NCBI GenBank assembly: GCA_964498015.1
Contig: CAZCFT010000023.1
Coordinates: forward strand, 1 to 30,345
Direction: 5' to 3'
DNA length: 30,345 nt
Origin: CAWEZN01 sp964498015
Lineage (GTDB): Bacteria; Zixibacteria; MSB-5A5; GN15; PGXB01
Part shown: positions 7,776 through 16,500 of the stretch, one piece after another
Position numbering within the stretch: the first letter of the stretch is position 1
Layout: every line of letters begins with the position of its first letter
Notes under the pieces: model-generated
Told to the model about the DNA's origin: nothing
Seen by the model: only the letters and a program-made list of their open reading frames with translations
Databases searched by the model: none
Program-made: the position numbers and the translations under genes

Positions 7776-8924
7776 CTAAATCACATTAGTTTCTTCATGA
7801 ACCAATCCAGTCGCAAATCTCTGTGGGGCAAGAGGAGCAATGTCAACCGAGGGTTCCTTAGCGCAGATAATCTCCGCCGCGACCAATCCTGCGGCCGGCG
7901 CATGCATCAAACCGTGTCCGGAAAAGCCGACGACCAAAAACATCCCCTGAACTTCAGAGGCATACCCGATAATGGCATGGTGGTCAGGGGTACTCTCATA
8001 AAGACCGGCCCAGCTTTTGGCAATTTCAGCTGTCTCCAACTTTGGAACCCGCTCCAGAGCCTTCATCAAGATAGTGTCTGTATATTCAGGGTCGATGGAA
8101 ATATCAAATCCCGGTTTGACTGCTTTGTCCGCCCATCCAAGTAATAGTCCGGAAGATTCTTTATGGAAATATAATCCCGCTTTGACATCAACGACCATCG
8201 GAAATGTATGGGGAATATAATCAAGGGCGCCCGTCGTAACGATTTGCCGTCTTACCGGTTCAACCGGAATATCAATGTTCGCCATTTTGCCAACGATTCC
8301 AGCATAAGGTCCGGCGGCATTGATAATCAGAGGAGAGTTTATATCTCCCTTGTTTGTGATAATTCCCTGAATATTGTCGCCAACCATTTTCAACGCCGTG
8401 ACATCGGTTTCGACACAGAGTTCCACGCCAAGCCGACGGGCGGCAGTAGCATACCCTTGAATCAGATCACTTGGGTCAGCCAGACCATCGTCCTTGCAGA
8501 AAGTGGCCTTTACGACATCGTCGGTTCTGACATGTGGAGCGATATTGTTTATTTGCGAAGGATCGATATAATCTACTTTAAGTCCAAGGGAACGTTGAAG
8601 TTCCACTGCCCGGCCAAATTCGCGTAGTTCATTCTCGTCAGATAGGAGAAACATATATCCGACTTGATCAAAAACGGCAGGATATCCCGTATCCTCCTCA
8701 AAATGAACCAGAATCTCTTCGGATTTCATCGACATCTGGATATTAACTTTAGTGGCAAATTGCGCTCTCACCCCGCCGGCGCATTTGCTGGTCGAGCCCG
8801 ATCCGAGAAAGAGCTCTCTTTCCACCACTACAATCTTGCCAAATTTCATTCTTGCCAGCTGAAACGCCGTGGAAAGGCCGATAATCCCGCCACCTATTAC
8901 GACAGCATCTGCATTCTTAGTCAT
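7776..8924 (-). CDS. FAD-dependent oxidoreductase, DAO family (sarcosine oxidase beta / D-amino-acid oxidase-like)
   Basis: 382 residues. The N-terminal Rossmann dinucleotide motif is VVIGGGIIGLSTA (about 8-20), ending in the acidic strand VVVERE. SGSTSKCAGGVRAQF (about 42-56) is the Gly-rich FAD loop common in sarcosine-oxidase-beta and glycine-oxidase relatives. A second FAD contact is INAAGPYAG, and the C-terminal GFSGHGLMHAPAAG block closes the FAD site. Family members oxidise secondary or primary amines such as sarcosine, glycine, proline or D-amino acids; the substrate cannot be read from sequence. It appears cytoplasmic. It stands alone, divergent from the small plus-strand transcript to its right. 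AGGATA precedes the ATG. Confidence 0.85.
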   Translation of the reverse strand: MTKNADAVVIGGGIIGLSTAFQLARMKFGKIVVVERELFLGSGSTSKCAGGVRAQFATKVNIQMSMKSEEILVHFEEDTGYPAVFDQVGYMFLLSDENELREFGRAVELQRSLGLKVDYIDPSQINNIAPHVRTDDVVKATFCKDDGLADPSDLIQGYATAARRLGVELCVETDVTALKMVGDNIQGIITNKGDINSPLIINAAGPYAGIVGKMANIDIPVEPVRRQIVTTGALDYIPHTFPMVVDVKAGLYFHKESSGLLLGWADKAVKPGFDISIDPEYTDTILMKALERVPKLETAEIAKSWAGLYESTPDHHAIIGYASEVQGMFLVVGFSGHGLMHAPAAGLVAAEIICAKEPSVDIAPLAPQRFATGLVHEETNVI

Positions 8925-8959
8925 GTCTATATCCTATAATCAAATACGCCTTATCTAAT

Positions 8960-8975
8960 AGTGAAACTTTTCACT
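8960..8975. promoter_or_regulatory. Inverted repeat upstream of the FAD oxidoreductase (possible operator)
   Basis: AGTGAAA-CT-TTTCACT is a perfect 7+7 inverted repeat with a 2-base centre, 36 bases before the oxidoreductase ATG. On the minus strand it falls just after a TTGCAA that could act as a -35 element, a typical operator position. The binding protein is unknown. Confidence 0.35.
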
Positions 8976-9267
8976 TTTGCAATTTACTTCGAAAGGCGGA
9001 TAAGTCAAGGAAAATCAGGCGTGAAGGAATTGGTCAATTGATTAAGAAATTCATGATAATGTAGGCCTAATTTTCATAAATTATCGGCGTCTTTTATCCA
9101 GTTTTTGAATTAAAATTTGAAGGACGGCACAATTGCCTGCGGCAAATCCAGTGTTGTTCAATAAATTAAAAATATGAATTAGACAAAATACGTCCAGATA
9201 TGCAACAATCATTTTGGAGACTCACAGAAAATAGCTTGACAAATATCAAATAATTATTTAATTATTC
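8976..9267. other. Gene-free interval between the FAD gene and the small-peptide transcript
   Basis: About 290 bases of AT-rich DNA with no credible coding frame. A small hairpin, TTGCC-TGC-GGCAA, lies near 9133-9145, and an extra TTGACA occurs at 9236-9241. Nothing else is recognisable. Confidence 0.5.
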
Positions 9268-9296
9268 TTGACAATGGCGGAGAGCTATCACATAAT
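9268..9296 (+). promoter_or_regulatory. Strong plus-strand sigma70 promoter for the 22-residue peptide gene
   Basis: A perfect TTGACA (9268-9273), a 17-base spacer, then CATAAT (9291-9296, 5 of 6). The predicted start is near 9303. A second TTGACA at 9236-9241 may mark a tandem promoter. The leader then contains the hairpin CCCCG-TTTAG-CGGGG (9336-9350). Confidence 0.75.
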
Positions 9297-9384
9297 ATAC
9301 ATTGATTACTTTGATTAAACAACTGATTGAGTAAACCCCGTTTAGCGGGGAGTACGTAAACCACAACTTCGAAGGAGGTGAAGA

Positions 9385-9453
9385 ATGAAACTCACCATCG
9401 TAAGACTTGAGGAGAAAATCGCCCCCATAGGATACAGCCTTGGCGGGCAATAA
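9385..9453 (+). CDS. 22-residue peptide gene of unknown function
   Basis: The ORF starts MKLTIVRL, continues EEKIAPIG and ends YSLGGQ before TAA. It is preceded by AAGGAGGTG (9372-9380), a nine-base perfect complement to the 16S anti-Shine-Dalgarno, four bases before the ATG. A near-consensus promoter and leader hairpin lie upstream and an intrinsic terminator downstream, so a complete transcription unit of about 210 nt is visible. The peptide is amphipathic (alternating Leu/Ile/Val with Lys/Arg/Glu), then ends in a Gly/Tyr/Ser/Gln tail. It could be a RiPP-type precursor, a signalling or regulatory micropeptide, or the coding part of a dual-function small RNA. No modifying enzyme or peptidase lies beside it. 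I do not recognise the family. Confidence 0.6.
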   Translation: MKLTIVRLEEKIAPIGYSLGGQ

Positions 9454-9475
9454 GCTCCTTTGAAAGTTGATGGAT

Positions 9476-9511
9476 AAGGCAGGTCGCTCTAACGGCCTGC
9501 CTTCCTTTTTT
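9476..9511 (+). terminator. Intrinsic terminator of the small-peptide transcript
   Basis: The 8-bp stem AAGGCAGG (9476-9483) and CCTGCCTT (9496-9503) encloses a 12-base loop, with a T-rich tail reaching TTTTTT at 9506-9511. It points to the plus strand and lies inside the last codons of the convergent kinase gene. On the minus strand there is no T-run. Confidence 0.8.
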
Positions 9512-12500
9512 GGGAAAGCATCTGGCTGAGCTTATCTATTTCCTCGGTTAGGGAGGCGATTTTCCCGTCGGACAAAAAGCTTATCTTCTCTATTTTGTCA
9601 TTTATATCATCGGCCATTGCCTTCAGGCCTTTTATGGCCCGTCTATAATAATTATACGCCGCCTCAAATTCCCTCAAAGTTGTATGGATTTTGCCAAGAT
9701 TTGAGGTTGCTTCTATAATCTCAGGCAGTAGTGAACGCCTCTCTGCAATTTTGAGCCCGACCTCGTAAAACTCTTTAGCCCTCGGTATTTCTTTCATGCC
9801 CAGATAGCTTGCCGCAAGAGAATTAAAATATCCGGAGGTGTCAATATTGGGTTCTTTTTCCGAAAATATTCCGCCAAGTCCATTCAGTATCCCGTGTGCA
9901 TCTTCATAATATTCATTTTTCAGCAATAGAGAAGATTTCCTCAGTTTGACAATACTGGTGAGTCTTTCCAGCTTAAGATCACGGCTGATTTCTTCCGCCT
10001 TCTCGATGAGAGCCATGTCATTTTCGATGAATCCCATCAAGGTGTAGATAAATATTCGTGCCCGCTTATCCGAGGTTTCTTTAGCCAATGCCAGCGCCGA
10101 CTGCAATTCCAGGGCGGCCTTTCCAGACTGATTGAGACGGAAATGCAAGTCGGCCAACGTAACCTGCCAGATCAAAAGGTCGCGCCTGTCGGCAAGCTTA
10201 TCGCCGGCCTTTATTGCCTTATCGAGATTTTCCGCGGCCCTTCCGTAATACCCCATTCGCTTCAAGACAATCGCCATATTTCCCGTGAAATTAGTAAGAT
10301 GCGGCAAGTCGGCTATCTCTGACGAGAGACTCATCCCGTCTTTGAGAAACTGAATTGCTTCTCTTAGAGTCCCCGCGGCAATCATCACTTGCGCAAGGTT
10401 TTCATAATTGAATAGGAGTTCCTTCTGGTTTCCAATTTTTCTATTTATACTGAGAGATTCCTTAAGGCATCCCAAGGCTTCGTCAAAAGCTCCCATCTCG
10501 AAATACGCTGAGCCCAGATTATTTAAGACTCGGCCGATCTCAAGGGAATTGCCGATTTCTCGATTGAGAAGAAGGGATAATTTGAGTATTTTGATGATTC
10601 GATCCCATCTTCCCCGCATATAGTACAAAACCCCTATGTTGTTTAAGGTGGAGGCAACATCTTTAATTGCCCCAAGCCTCTTCTGCATTCTCAGGGCTTT
10701 TCTGAAATAGACAGATGCTCTCTCTAATTGATTATTGACGCTATATATATTCCCAATGTTATTCAATGTATGTGAGAGCTCCAATTGATCCCCGATTTCA
10801 GAATATATCCTTTCCGCCTTCTCTAATGCCGATATTCCGGCCTCATAATCCTGCTTGATCTTATATAAATCGCCGAGGTCTTTATATGTCTCACCAAGCA
10901 ATTTATCGGGCGGTGAATTATGATAAAGCTCGATTATTTTCAGATAAATCCCTTCGGCTTTGCAGGCATCCCCAATTTGCTTATAAGAGTCGGCCTTCTT
11001 CATCATGACAAATTTCAGCCGGTTATAATCATTTTCACTCCGACATAGATGTTCCAAATCGTTGAGCAGTTCTATTGCGCAGGCATATTCATTCTGGTTT
11101 ATCACATCATTTGCCGCATCCAATATCACCGTGTATCCATCCTGCAGATTTTCCCCCTGAATATAAAGCTTTGCCGCCAACAGTATATTATTCTGACGAC
11201 TCAGAGCCATCTTTGCCATAAGATTGGAAAAGCGTCTGACAGAACTCTTTGAGAGATTTTGTCTAACCAGATACAATAAGGGCCGGATCAGATATTTGTT
11301 ATCAGCATCTTTATCTATTATGCCAATCTTTTCAACGTTATCAGTTCCTCCGGCAAGAGATGCTAAAATGGCCGTCTTTTTTTGAGAATAAGATAGAGTG
11401 TTATATGATTTCTTTACCCAGTTCTGCATCCTTCGCGGCCAGATGATTTGATTGCTCTTTTCCCCAAATATCAAATGCCCATCATCCCAGCCTAACCTTT
11501 GTGCCGAAAAATTTATTTCCAGGATGCTTCTCAGCCAGCCGTGATTTTCGCCGGAATAGTCGATGAATCTATCGCTTGCCCTTTCATTGATTTTGAAAGG
11601 CGCATTGTTGAGACTGAATACGTTGGTGTCCTTCTGGTGTGCCTCAAGAATATGTTTTGGCCTGATAGCAAGCTTATAAGGATAATCAGCTCCAATTTCC
11701 TCCAGCGTCTGGCAAATAGCGAAGCCGTCCAGCGGGCGATCCTCCGGCTTTTTGGCTAACATCGAGAGAATGAGATTTGCCAATTCCTCGGGAATATCTC
11801 CACTTAATCTGCGGGGAGATTCCGGATTATATTCTTTAATCATGGAATTGATTCTGACCGGATCGGATTCATTATCGAAGAAAGGGTGTTTCCCTGTCGC
11901 CAACAGATACACCATAATCCCCAAAGCAAAAATGTCGGATTTATGAGTGAGAGTATTACCTTCAATCGTCTCCGGAGCTATATATCCTACCGTCCCCACT
12001 CCCAGTCGCGCAGAAATACCTTCGTCTGCTTTCAATGCCAGCGAAAAATCGGAGATTTTGGCATACGTAAGCCTGTTCCTTGAAAATGCAAGCGGGTCGC
12101 CGGGGAGAAATATATTCTGCGGCTTTAGATCCCCATGAAAGAGACCGATCAACTGCAAATAGTATAGATTGATACTTATTGCCGAAATAATATTCGCCAA
12201 ATTCTTTATGTCTTTTATTTGACCGATATTATCCAAGGTTTTCCCGGGGCAATATTCCATGGACAAGAAGGGATTCTTCTCCAAATCATCGGAAAGCTCA
12301 AATACCCTTGTCAAGCCGGGATAGCTGAGCTTATTGACCAGCTCAAATTCTCTCTTGATAAGTTCGACGAAAGTATCTTTTGATTCCGGCGAAGAATCCA
12401 GCGGAAATTTGAGAGCCACTTGCCGATGGTCTGCCGGGCGGCAAGCCAGATAGACATTGGCTGTTCCTCCGCTTCCCAGGAAGCGGACTATCTTATAGCC

Positions 12501-12527
12501 GCGGGGAGCGACAGGGAAGGAGTCCAT
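9489..12527 (-). CDS. Serine/threonine protein kinase with C-terminal TPR array
   Basis: 1012 residues. The kinase domain (about 10-275) has the Gly loop GSGGTANVY (18-26), Lys40 (VALKF), HGDLKPQN (131-138), DFS in place of DFG (160-162), and GTVGYIAPE (178-186). The catalytic Asp133, Lys135 and Asn138 and the Mg-binding Asp160 are kept, so it is probably active despite HRD to HGD. About residues 290-450 are a linker. From about 480 to 985 there are around a dozen TPR units, several of the Rapsyn/LGN type (LSHTLNNIGNIYSVNNQLERA, ASTLNNIGVLYYMRG), and then a short basic coiled-coil tail. No membrane helix is seen, so it is cytosolic. The start abuts the histidine kinase stop (TAAATG), so the two are translated together and likely form one signalling route. 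Confidence 0.93.
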   Translation of the reverse strand: MDSFPVAPRGYKIVRFLGSGGTANVYLACRPADHRQVALKFPLDSSPESKDTFVELIKREFELVNKLSYPGLTRVFELSDDLEKNPFLSMEYCPGKTLDNIGQIKDIKNLANIISAISINLYYLQLIGLFHGDLKPQNIFLPGDPLAFSRNRLTYAKISDFSLALKADEGISARLGVGTVGYIAPETIEGNTLTHKSDIFALGIMVYLLATGKHPFFDNESDPVRINSMIKEYNPESPRRLSGDIPEELANLILSMLAKKPEDRPLDGFAICQTLEEIGADYPYKLAIRPKHILEAHQKDTNVFSLNNAPFKINERASDRFIDYSGENHGWLRSILEINFSAQRLGWDDGHLIFGEKSNQIIWPRRMQNWVKKSYNTLSYSQKKTAILASLAGGTDNVEKIGIIDKDADNKYLIRPLLYLVRQNLSKSSVRRFSNLMAKMALSRQNNILLAAKLYIQGENLQDGYTVILDAANDVINQNEYACAIELLNDLEHLCRSENDYNRLKFVMMKKADSYKQIGDACKAEGIYLKIIELYHNSPPDKLLGETYKDLGDLYKIKQDYEAGISALEKAERIYSEIGDQLELSHTLNNIGNIYSVNNQLERASVYFRKALRMQKRLGAIKDVASTLNNIGVLYYMRGRWDRIIKILKLSLLLNREIGNSLEIGRVLNNLGSAYFEMGAFDEALGCLKESLSINRKIGNQKELLFNYENLAQVMIAAGTLREAIQFLKDGMSLSSEIADLPHLTNFTGNMAIVLKRMGYYGRAAENLDKAIKAGDKLADRRDLLIWQVTLADLHFRLNQSGKAALELQSALALAKETSDKRARIFIYTLMGFIENDMALIEKAEEISRDLKLERLTSIVKLRKSSLLLKNEYYEDAHGILNGLGGIFSEKEPNIDTSGYFNSLAASYLGMKEIPRAKEFYEVGLKIAERRSLLPEIIEATSNLGKIHTTLREFEAAYNYYRRAIKGLKAMADDINDKIEKISFLSDGKIASLTEEIDKLSQMLSQKRKAGR

Positions 12528-14354
12528 TTACTTTATCTTTTCGGTCTGTTCCTTTGGCAGAATAATTGTGAAAGTTGTCCCTTCATTCACTTTTGATTCC
12601 ACGGTGATTTCGCCATGGTGGTTCTTAATAATCTTTCTGCAATTTGCGAGTCCCAGACCATGACCATTTTCTTTTGTAGTGTAGTGCGCGGTGAAAAGCT
12701 TTCGCAGGGAATCTTGAGGGATGCCTGCACCGTTATCGGAAATTGATATTTTGACCGATGCGAGCGATTCGTCGTAACCGGACCGCATGTCGATTTTTCT
12801 GGTGAAACTGTGATTTCCTTTGGCTTCTTCCATCATAGCTCTTTGTTCGAGAGCATCCGCGGCATTATTGAGAACATTCATCAACACCTGCTGTATCTGG
12901 CCTACATCAATCTGGATATTGGGAAGGTCGTTTTCCAATTCCACTGATATTATATTTTTCTTGAAACGGGCCTGAGCTTTCAAGGAGAAAAGCAGATCCT
13001 CGATAAGATGACGTATATCATAGCTTACCACTTCTGTCTCGAGCTTTGAGAAATCCATCAGCCCGTCGGTAAAACGCTTCATTTTGGAAATACTTTCGAC
13101 AATCTGCTGAGAATTGAAGTTAGCCTTCTCAGGCTGGTTTCTTTGGAGATTTAATGAAAGAAGCTCGGCATTATTGGCAATAATGGCCAGATAGTTATTC
13201 AGCTCATGTCCGATGGAAGCGGCCATCTCGCCCCGCGCTACCAATTTCTCGGAGAGAATTACATATTTTTCCATTATGACTTTTTCGGTGATATCCTCAA
13301 TAACCAATATCAATCCGTCGCCGCCATTAGGGAGCCTTTTCAGAGGGGAGATCTTTATCGAAAAAACCTTCTCTTCGTAAGCGGTCTTGTGGAAGTATCG
13401 CGAATCCTCAAAGGGTTGGCTTGTTGTCAAAGGAGCTTCCAGCATCTGTCGCCATCGGCCGGCCTCGCTTTCCGGAACGAGTTCAAAGAAACGGGTTGGA
13501 ATGTCGCTCTGGTGAAGCAGTTTTACGGAGTCCTTATTCTTCTCGAAAGTCGCCAGCGCCGAATCGTTGATTGATACCAGGTTGTATCCCGAATCTATCA
13601 CTATGATGCCGACCGGCGAATTGTTTACGACTTTTTCATTATATTCCTTCAGGTCGAGCAGATTATAGTACAGAGTTGCGTTCTGAATGGCGTGAGCCGC
13701 CTGCTGTGCCATCAACTCAAATAAGTAAAGATCGGATTTAAGAAACAATTTCGCCTGTGAAGAATTATCAAGGTATATGACGCCAATAACATTATTCTTG
13801 ATCTTCAACGGCACACACATAATCGAGCGAAGATGCAATTCCAGAATTGACCTTTGATTGACGTATCTCTCGTCGGATTGCGCATCGGAAGTATAAACTG
13901 ATTTCCCGGTGGCCGCCACCCGATAAACAATGGAATTGGAGATTCTGAAATCCTCCTCCATCAACGATTCCTTGCAGAGATTATAGGCGGTCTTGAACTG
14001 AAGCTGGCCCTTTTCATCGAGCAACATTATGAAACCTCTCTCGGCAGAGAGAAGCTCAATCGCCTTTTGCATGACAATCTGAAGGACATCATCGAGGACA
14101 AGAGATGAATTTATGGCCAGCGAAACTTCCATTATGGATTTTATGTCCTCCAATGTCTTTGTCGATGATGCCGATTCCGACTCTATCCGTGGATTGCTTT
14201 CCGCGATTTCATCGAGGGCGGCATCCATTTGAGCCAGGATATTGCCCGTATCACTCAGCTTTATTCGCTGAGTATCTGCGACAGAACCTTTGCCCGGCAT
14301 ATTGGGGATATTGCCGGTGGAAAACTGGACGGTTACTTCATCATTTGATATCAT
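12528..14354 (-). CDS. GAF-PAS sensor histidine kinase
   Basis: 608 residues, no membrane segment. A disordered N-terminus (1-65) precedes a GAF domain (about 70-225; LLSAERGFIMLLDEKG, SIMCVPLKIKNNVIGVIYLDN) and a PAS domain (about 240-360; VVNNSPVGIIVIDSGYNLVSIN). HisKA has the H-box SIGHELNNYLAI with phospho-acceptor His383, and HATPase_c follows: N-box QVLMNVLNNAADAL, G1 DNGAGIP, F/G2 FTAHYTTKENGHGLGLANCRKI. The GHELNN form is common in NtrB-like kinases. No response regulator is encoded nearby; the immediate partner is the downstream Ser/Thr kinase. GGTGG lies eight bases before the ATG. Confidence 0.94.
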   Translation of the reverse strand: MISNDEVTVQFSTGNIPNMPGKGSVADTQRIKLSDTGNILAQMDAALDEIAESNPRIESESASSTKTLEDIKSIMEVSLAINSSLVLDDVLQIVMQKAIELLSAERGFIMLLDEKGQLQFKTAYNLCKESLMEEDFRISNSIVYRVAATGKSVYTSDAQSDERYVNQRSILELHLRSIMCVPLKIKNNVIGVIYLDNSSQAKLFLKSDLYLFELMAQQAAHAIQNATLYYNLLDLKEYNEKVVNNSPVGIIVIDSGYNLVSINDSALATFEKNKDSVKLLHQSDIPTRFFELVPESEAGRWRQMLEAPLTTSQPFEDSRYFHKTAYEEKVFSIKISPLKRLPNGGDGLILVIEDITEKVIMEKYVILSEKLVARGEMAASIGHELNNYLAIIANNAELLSLNLQRNQPEKANFNSQQIVESISKMKRFTDGLMDFSKLETEVVSYDIRHLIEDLLFSLKAQARFKKNIISVELENDLPNIQIDVGQIQQVLMNVLNNAADALEQRAMMEEAKGNHSFTRKIDMRSGYDESLASVKISISDNGAGIPQDSLRKLFTAHYTTKENGHGLGLANCRKIIKNHHGEITVESKVNEGTTFTIILPKEQTEKIK

Positions 14355-14687
14355 ATTTGACCACCAATTCTATAGCGCTTCTCAAAGTTATTGTCACTTC
14401 AGTTCTTTTGGCTCAAGCGCCCCGGCGGGTTGGACACCGTGCCATAACCGCATGGGTTTAAACCTACTGCATTGCAAGTCGTTGCCTTTGCGACAAAACT
14501 TCCGAGAACTTCTACATTATCTTATTAGGGTATCGGCAGATATGTGCGCTTCCTTAAGGACGAACCGGATTTCGTCTCACGCAAATCTTGTCAAGAATTG
14601 TCATCGACCCAAATAGGCGAAACAACCCCCTTTTGCCCTTAATTCATCTTAAAACCGTGGGCTTTAATCAGCCTTCTTGAATAAGGA
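14355..14687. other. Gene-free leader region upstream of the histidine kinase operon
   Basis: 333 bases with no credible gene. On the minus strand there is TTGACA (14597-14592) without a good -10, and a GATAAT further on. Short structures include the palindrome GGTTTAAACC (14455-14464) and a GTCG...CGAC hairpin around 14481-14497. It may be a long 5' leader of the kinase operon, but I can name no RNA family. Confidence 0.4.
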
Positions 14688-16418
14688 TCAGAAAAGATGC
14701 TCCAGCCTTACATAGATTCTCGGCGAAACATCGGAGCGATCCAACCTCCGGGCGATATTCAGCCTTATCTCTTCGCTTAGAGAAATGCCGATTCCGAGAG
14801 AATGCTTCATCTCACTGTCCTCCAGCTTTTCGGCATCAGAGGCAATTTGCCCAACTTCGTAGAATGCCCACCCGATCATGTCGGAATGCGGGAATTGGAT
14901 GCCATACTCCATTTCTCCAAACCAGAATTTATTCCCCACATACTCTTTGTGGTAATACCCCTGAAGGGTCCCTAATCCGCCGAGAAAATACCTGCGCTGG
15001 AGAGGCAGGTGTCCGTCCGAGCCGCCATATACCGCTCTGACCATCAAGCCCGATTCTTTTCCAAAGCTTTGGTGTCGGCTCAATGAGAGTATGAATTTTG
15101 TAAAGTCGAAATTCTTGTTCCACCTGTCGGGGGCAATTTCCAGTTCTGCCCATCCGTCCCAGAAAGACGACTTGAATAATTCGTCCGATTTGCGAGAACT
15201 ATACTTAATCCTTGTGACGGATGAGGTCATCTCTCTTGAGTCGATTTCTCCGATTCCGGTATCGCGATAGGCCCCGTCAACCGTTGAAAAATTCTCTGGG
15301 AATCTTTTTTGGCCGCCAAATAAGGACCAAAGCTCGCGATGGGCATTCAACCACTTATATTTTTCCGAAAGGATTCCGGTCTCGAGGCTCAGCGTATTGA
15401 AAAATTTGACACGGCCAAAACCATACCCGCCGTCAGCTTCAAAATAATCCATGAAATCCTCGGTGGCCAGTAAGGCGAAAGCGCTGTTTTCCGACGGAGA
15501 AACTATCCAATCATCATTCGATGCCAATCTTCGATAAACGGAGCCGCCAAATGTCAGGGGAGTGGTTTTAAGAAATGTCTTTTCCAGTCCGATATGATAA
15601 CGCCACCTTTTCGATTCGAAGCCATATCCGGCATAAACATTGATTTCCGGAAGAATGGAATCTTCGTCAAGAAAACTTACTCCCAAATAGGGCGTGGCGC
15701 CGTCTATCCGATTATAGTAAAATTTCGCGATAGGGGAGAAGTACTTATCTTTTCGATACCACCGTTTCCAGCGATCCAGACGATATCGATTCTTCTTTGC
15801 CGGCGATTGAATGGAGCCATATACGGTAGCCTTGGGCGAAACGTCAATCGTTCCATTGACAGCCGCCAAATTCCCTCGAATGACCGCATTTTCGCCGACA
15901 GTGATATTTCCAAAAATGGCAATAACATCCTCATTGACCTCGCCGTCAACTTTTATATCCGCCCATAGACTGACCACTGAGCCCCGAACAAAGCGGTCGC
16001 TTCCTATTGCTATATTTTCCATAATAGAAATCTCGTTCTGTCGGCGCGCTCGGAATCGTTTCTCAGTTGTAAATAATTTCCTGAGGAAATAAATGTCGCT
16101 TTTTCCATCGCCGTTAATCTCAAGGCGAACTCTGTCGATCGAATCTATTGGATATAATTTGCCGCCGAAATAAAAGCCGTCCCGGCTTAGAAATGGCGCG
16201 CCATTGATGCTGATATCCTCATTGCTCTTCTTGATATTCCTGCCGTCGATCGTCTTTGACTCGCTTGAATCGGCGCCGGCTATTGTCAGAAGGACGTCAT
16301 TATGGGAAAGAGAAATCTTGAAAAAATAGGATGGATTACTTTCCATATCAGCGGCAAAGACGCCGGGCGCCAGAAGAAAAATAATAATTGTTATCAATAT
16401 ACGGGCTTCCTTGGCCAT
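14688..16418 (-). CDS. Outer-membrane protein: bactofilin-like beta-helix segment plus Omp85-type barrel
   Basis: 576 residues. The signal peptide is MAKEARILITIIIFLLAPGVFA (about 1-22). Residues about 125-205 are a bactofilin-like repeat (VRGSVVSLWADIKVDGEVNE, then AIFGNITVGENAVIRGNLAAVNGTIDV), a short right-handed beta-helix. Residues about 230-576 are beta-barrel-like with many aromatic strands. Near the C-terminus it has RRYFLGGLGTLQGY, similar to the Omp85/BamA surface-antigen motif around the conserved RGY, and it ends in ...RLEHLF with the terminal Phe typical of barrels. It is likely exported and assembled in the outer membrane; POTRA domains are not evident. It may be a translocation or scaffold porin. 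TATAAT (16463-16458) and AGAGGA before the ATG suggest its own promoter. Confidence 0.8.
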   Translation of the reverse strand: MAKEARILITIIIFLLAPGVFAADMESNPSYFFKISLSHNDVLLTIAGADSSESKTIDGRNIKKSNEDISINGAPFLSRDGFYFGGKLYPIDSIDRVRLEINGDGKSDIYFLRKLFTTEKRFRARRQNEISIMENIAIGSDRFVRGSVVSLWADIKVDGEVNEDVIAIFGNITVGENAVIRGNLAAVNGTIDVSPKATVYGSIQSPAKKNRYRLDRWKRWYRKDKYFSPIAKFYYNRIDGATPYLGVSFLDEDSILPEINVYAGYGFESKRWRYHIGLEKTFLKTTPLTFGGSVYRRLASNDDWIVSPSENSAFALLATEDFMDYFEADGGYGFGRVKFFNTLSLETGILSEKYKWLNAHRELWSLFGGQKRFPENFSTVDGAYRDTGIGEIDSREMTSSVTRIKYSSRKSDELFKSSFWDGWAELEIAPDRWNKNFDFTKFILSLSRHQSFGKESGLMVRAVYGGSDGHLPLQRRYFLGGLGTLQGYYHKEYVGNKFWFGEMEYGIQFPHSDMIGWAFYEVGQIASDAEKLEDSEMKHSLGIGISLSEEIRLNIARRLDRSDVSPRIYVRLEHLF

Positions 16419-16500
16419 TCTTATTCCTCTCCATCCATCGCTGATTTAATCCGCATAATTATAATCAAATTTTACGAATAAATCTCTGATAATGTTTCGT

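Noticed and set aside
9262..9450. 62-codon minus-strand frame over the small-peptide unit
   Set aside because: No ribosome-binding site and it mirrors the plus-strand promoter and leader.
14454..14467. GGGTTTAAACCTAC as a degenerate copy of the RAYT REP (GTAG foot on the minus strand)
   Set aside because: Only a 10-base core palindrome without a loop; too short to separate from chance.
14380..14530. CGCAAAGGC and GGTTATGGC boxes in the histidine kinase leader, recalling a c-di-GMP-I (GEMM) riboswitch
   Set aside because: The GNRA hairpin and the upstream CACGCACAGGGCAAACC-type block are missing and the stems do not pair in the required order.
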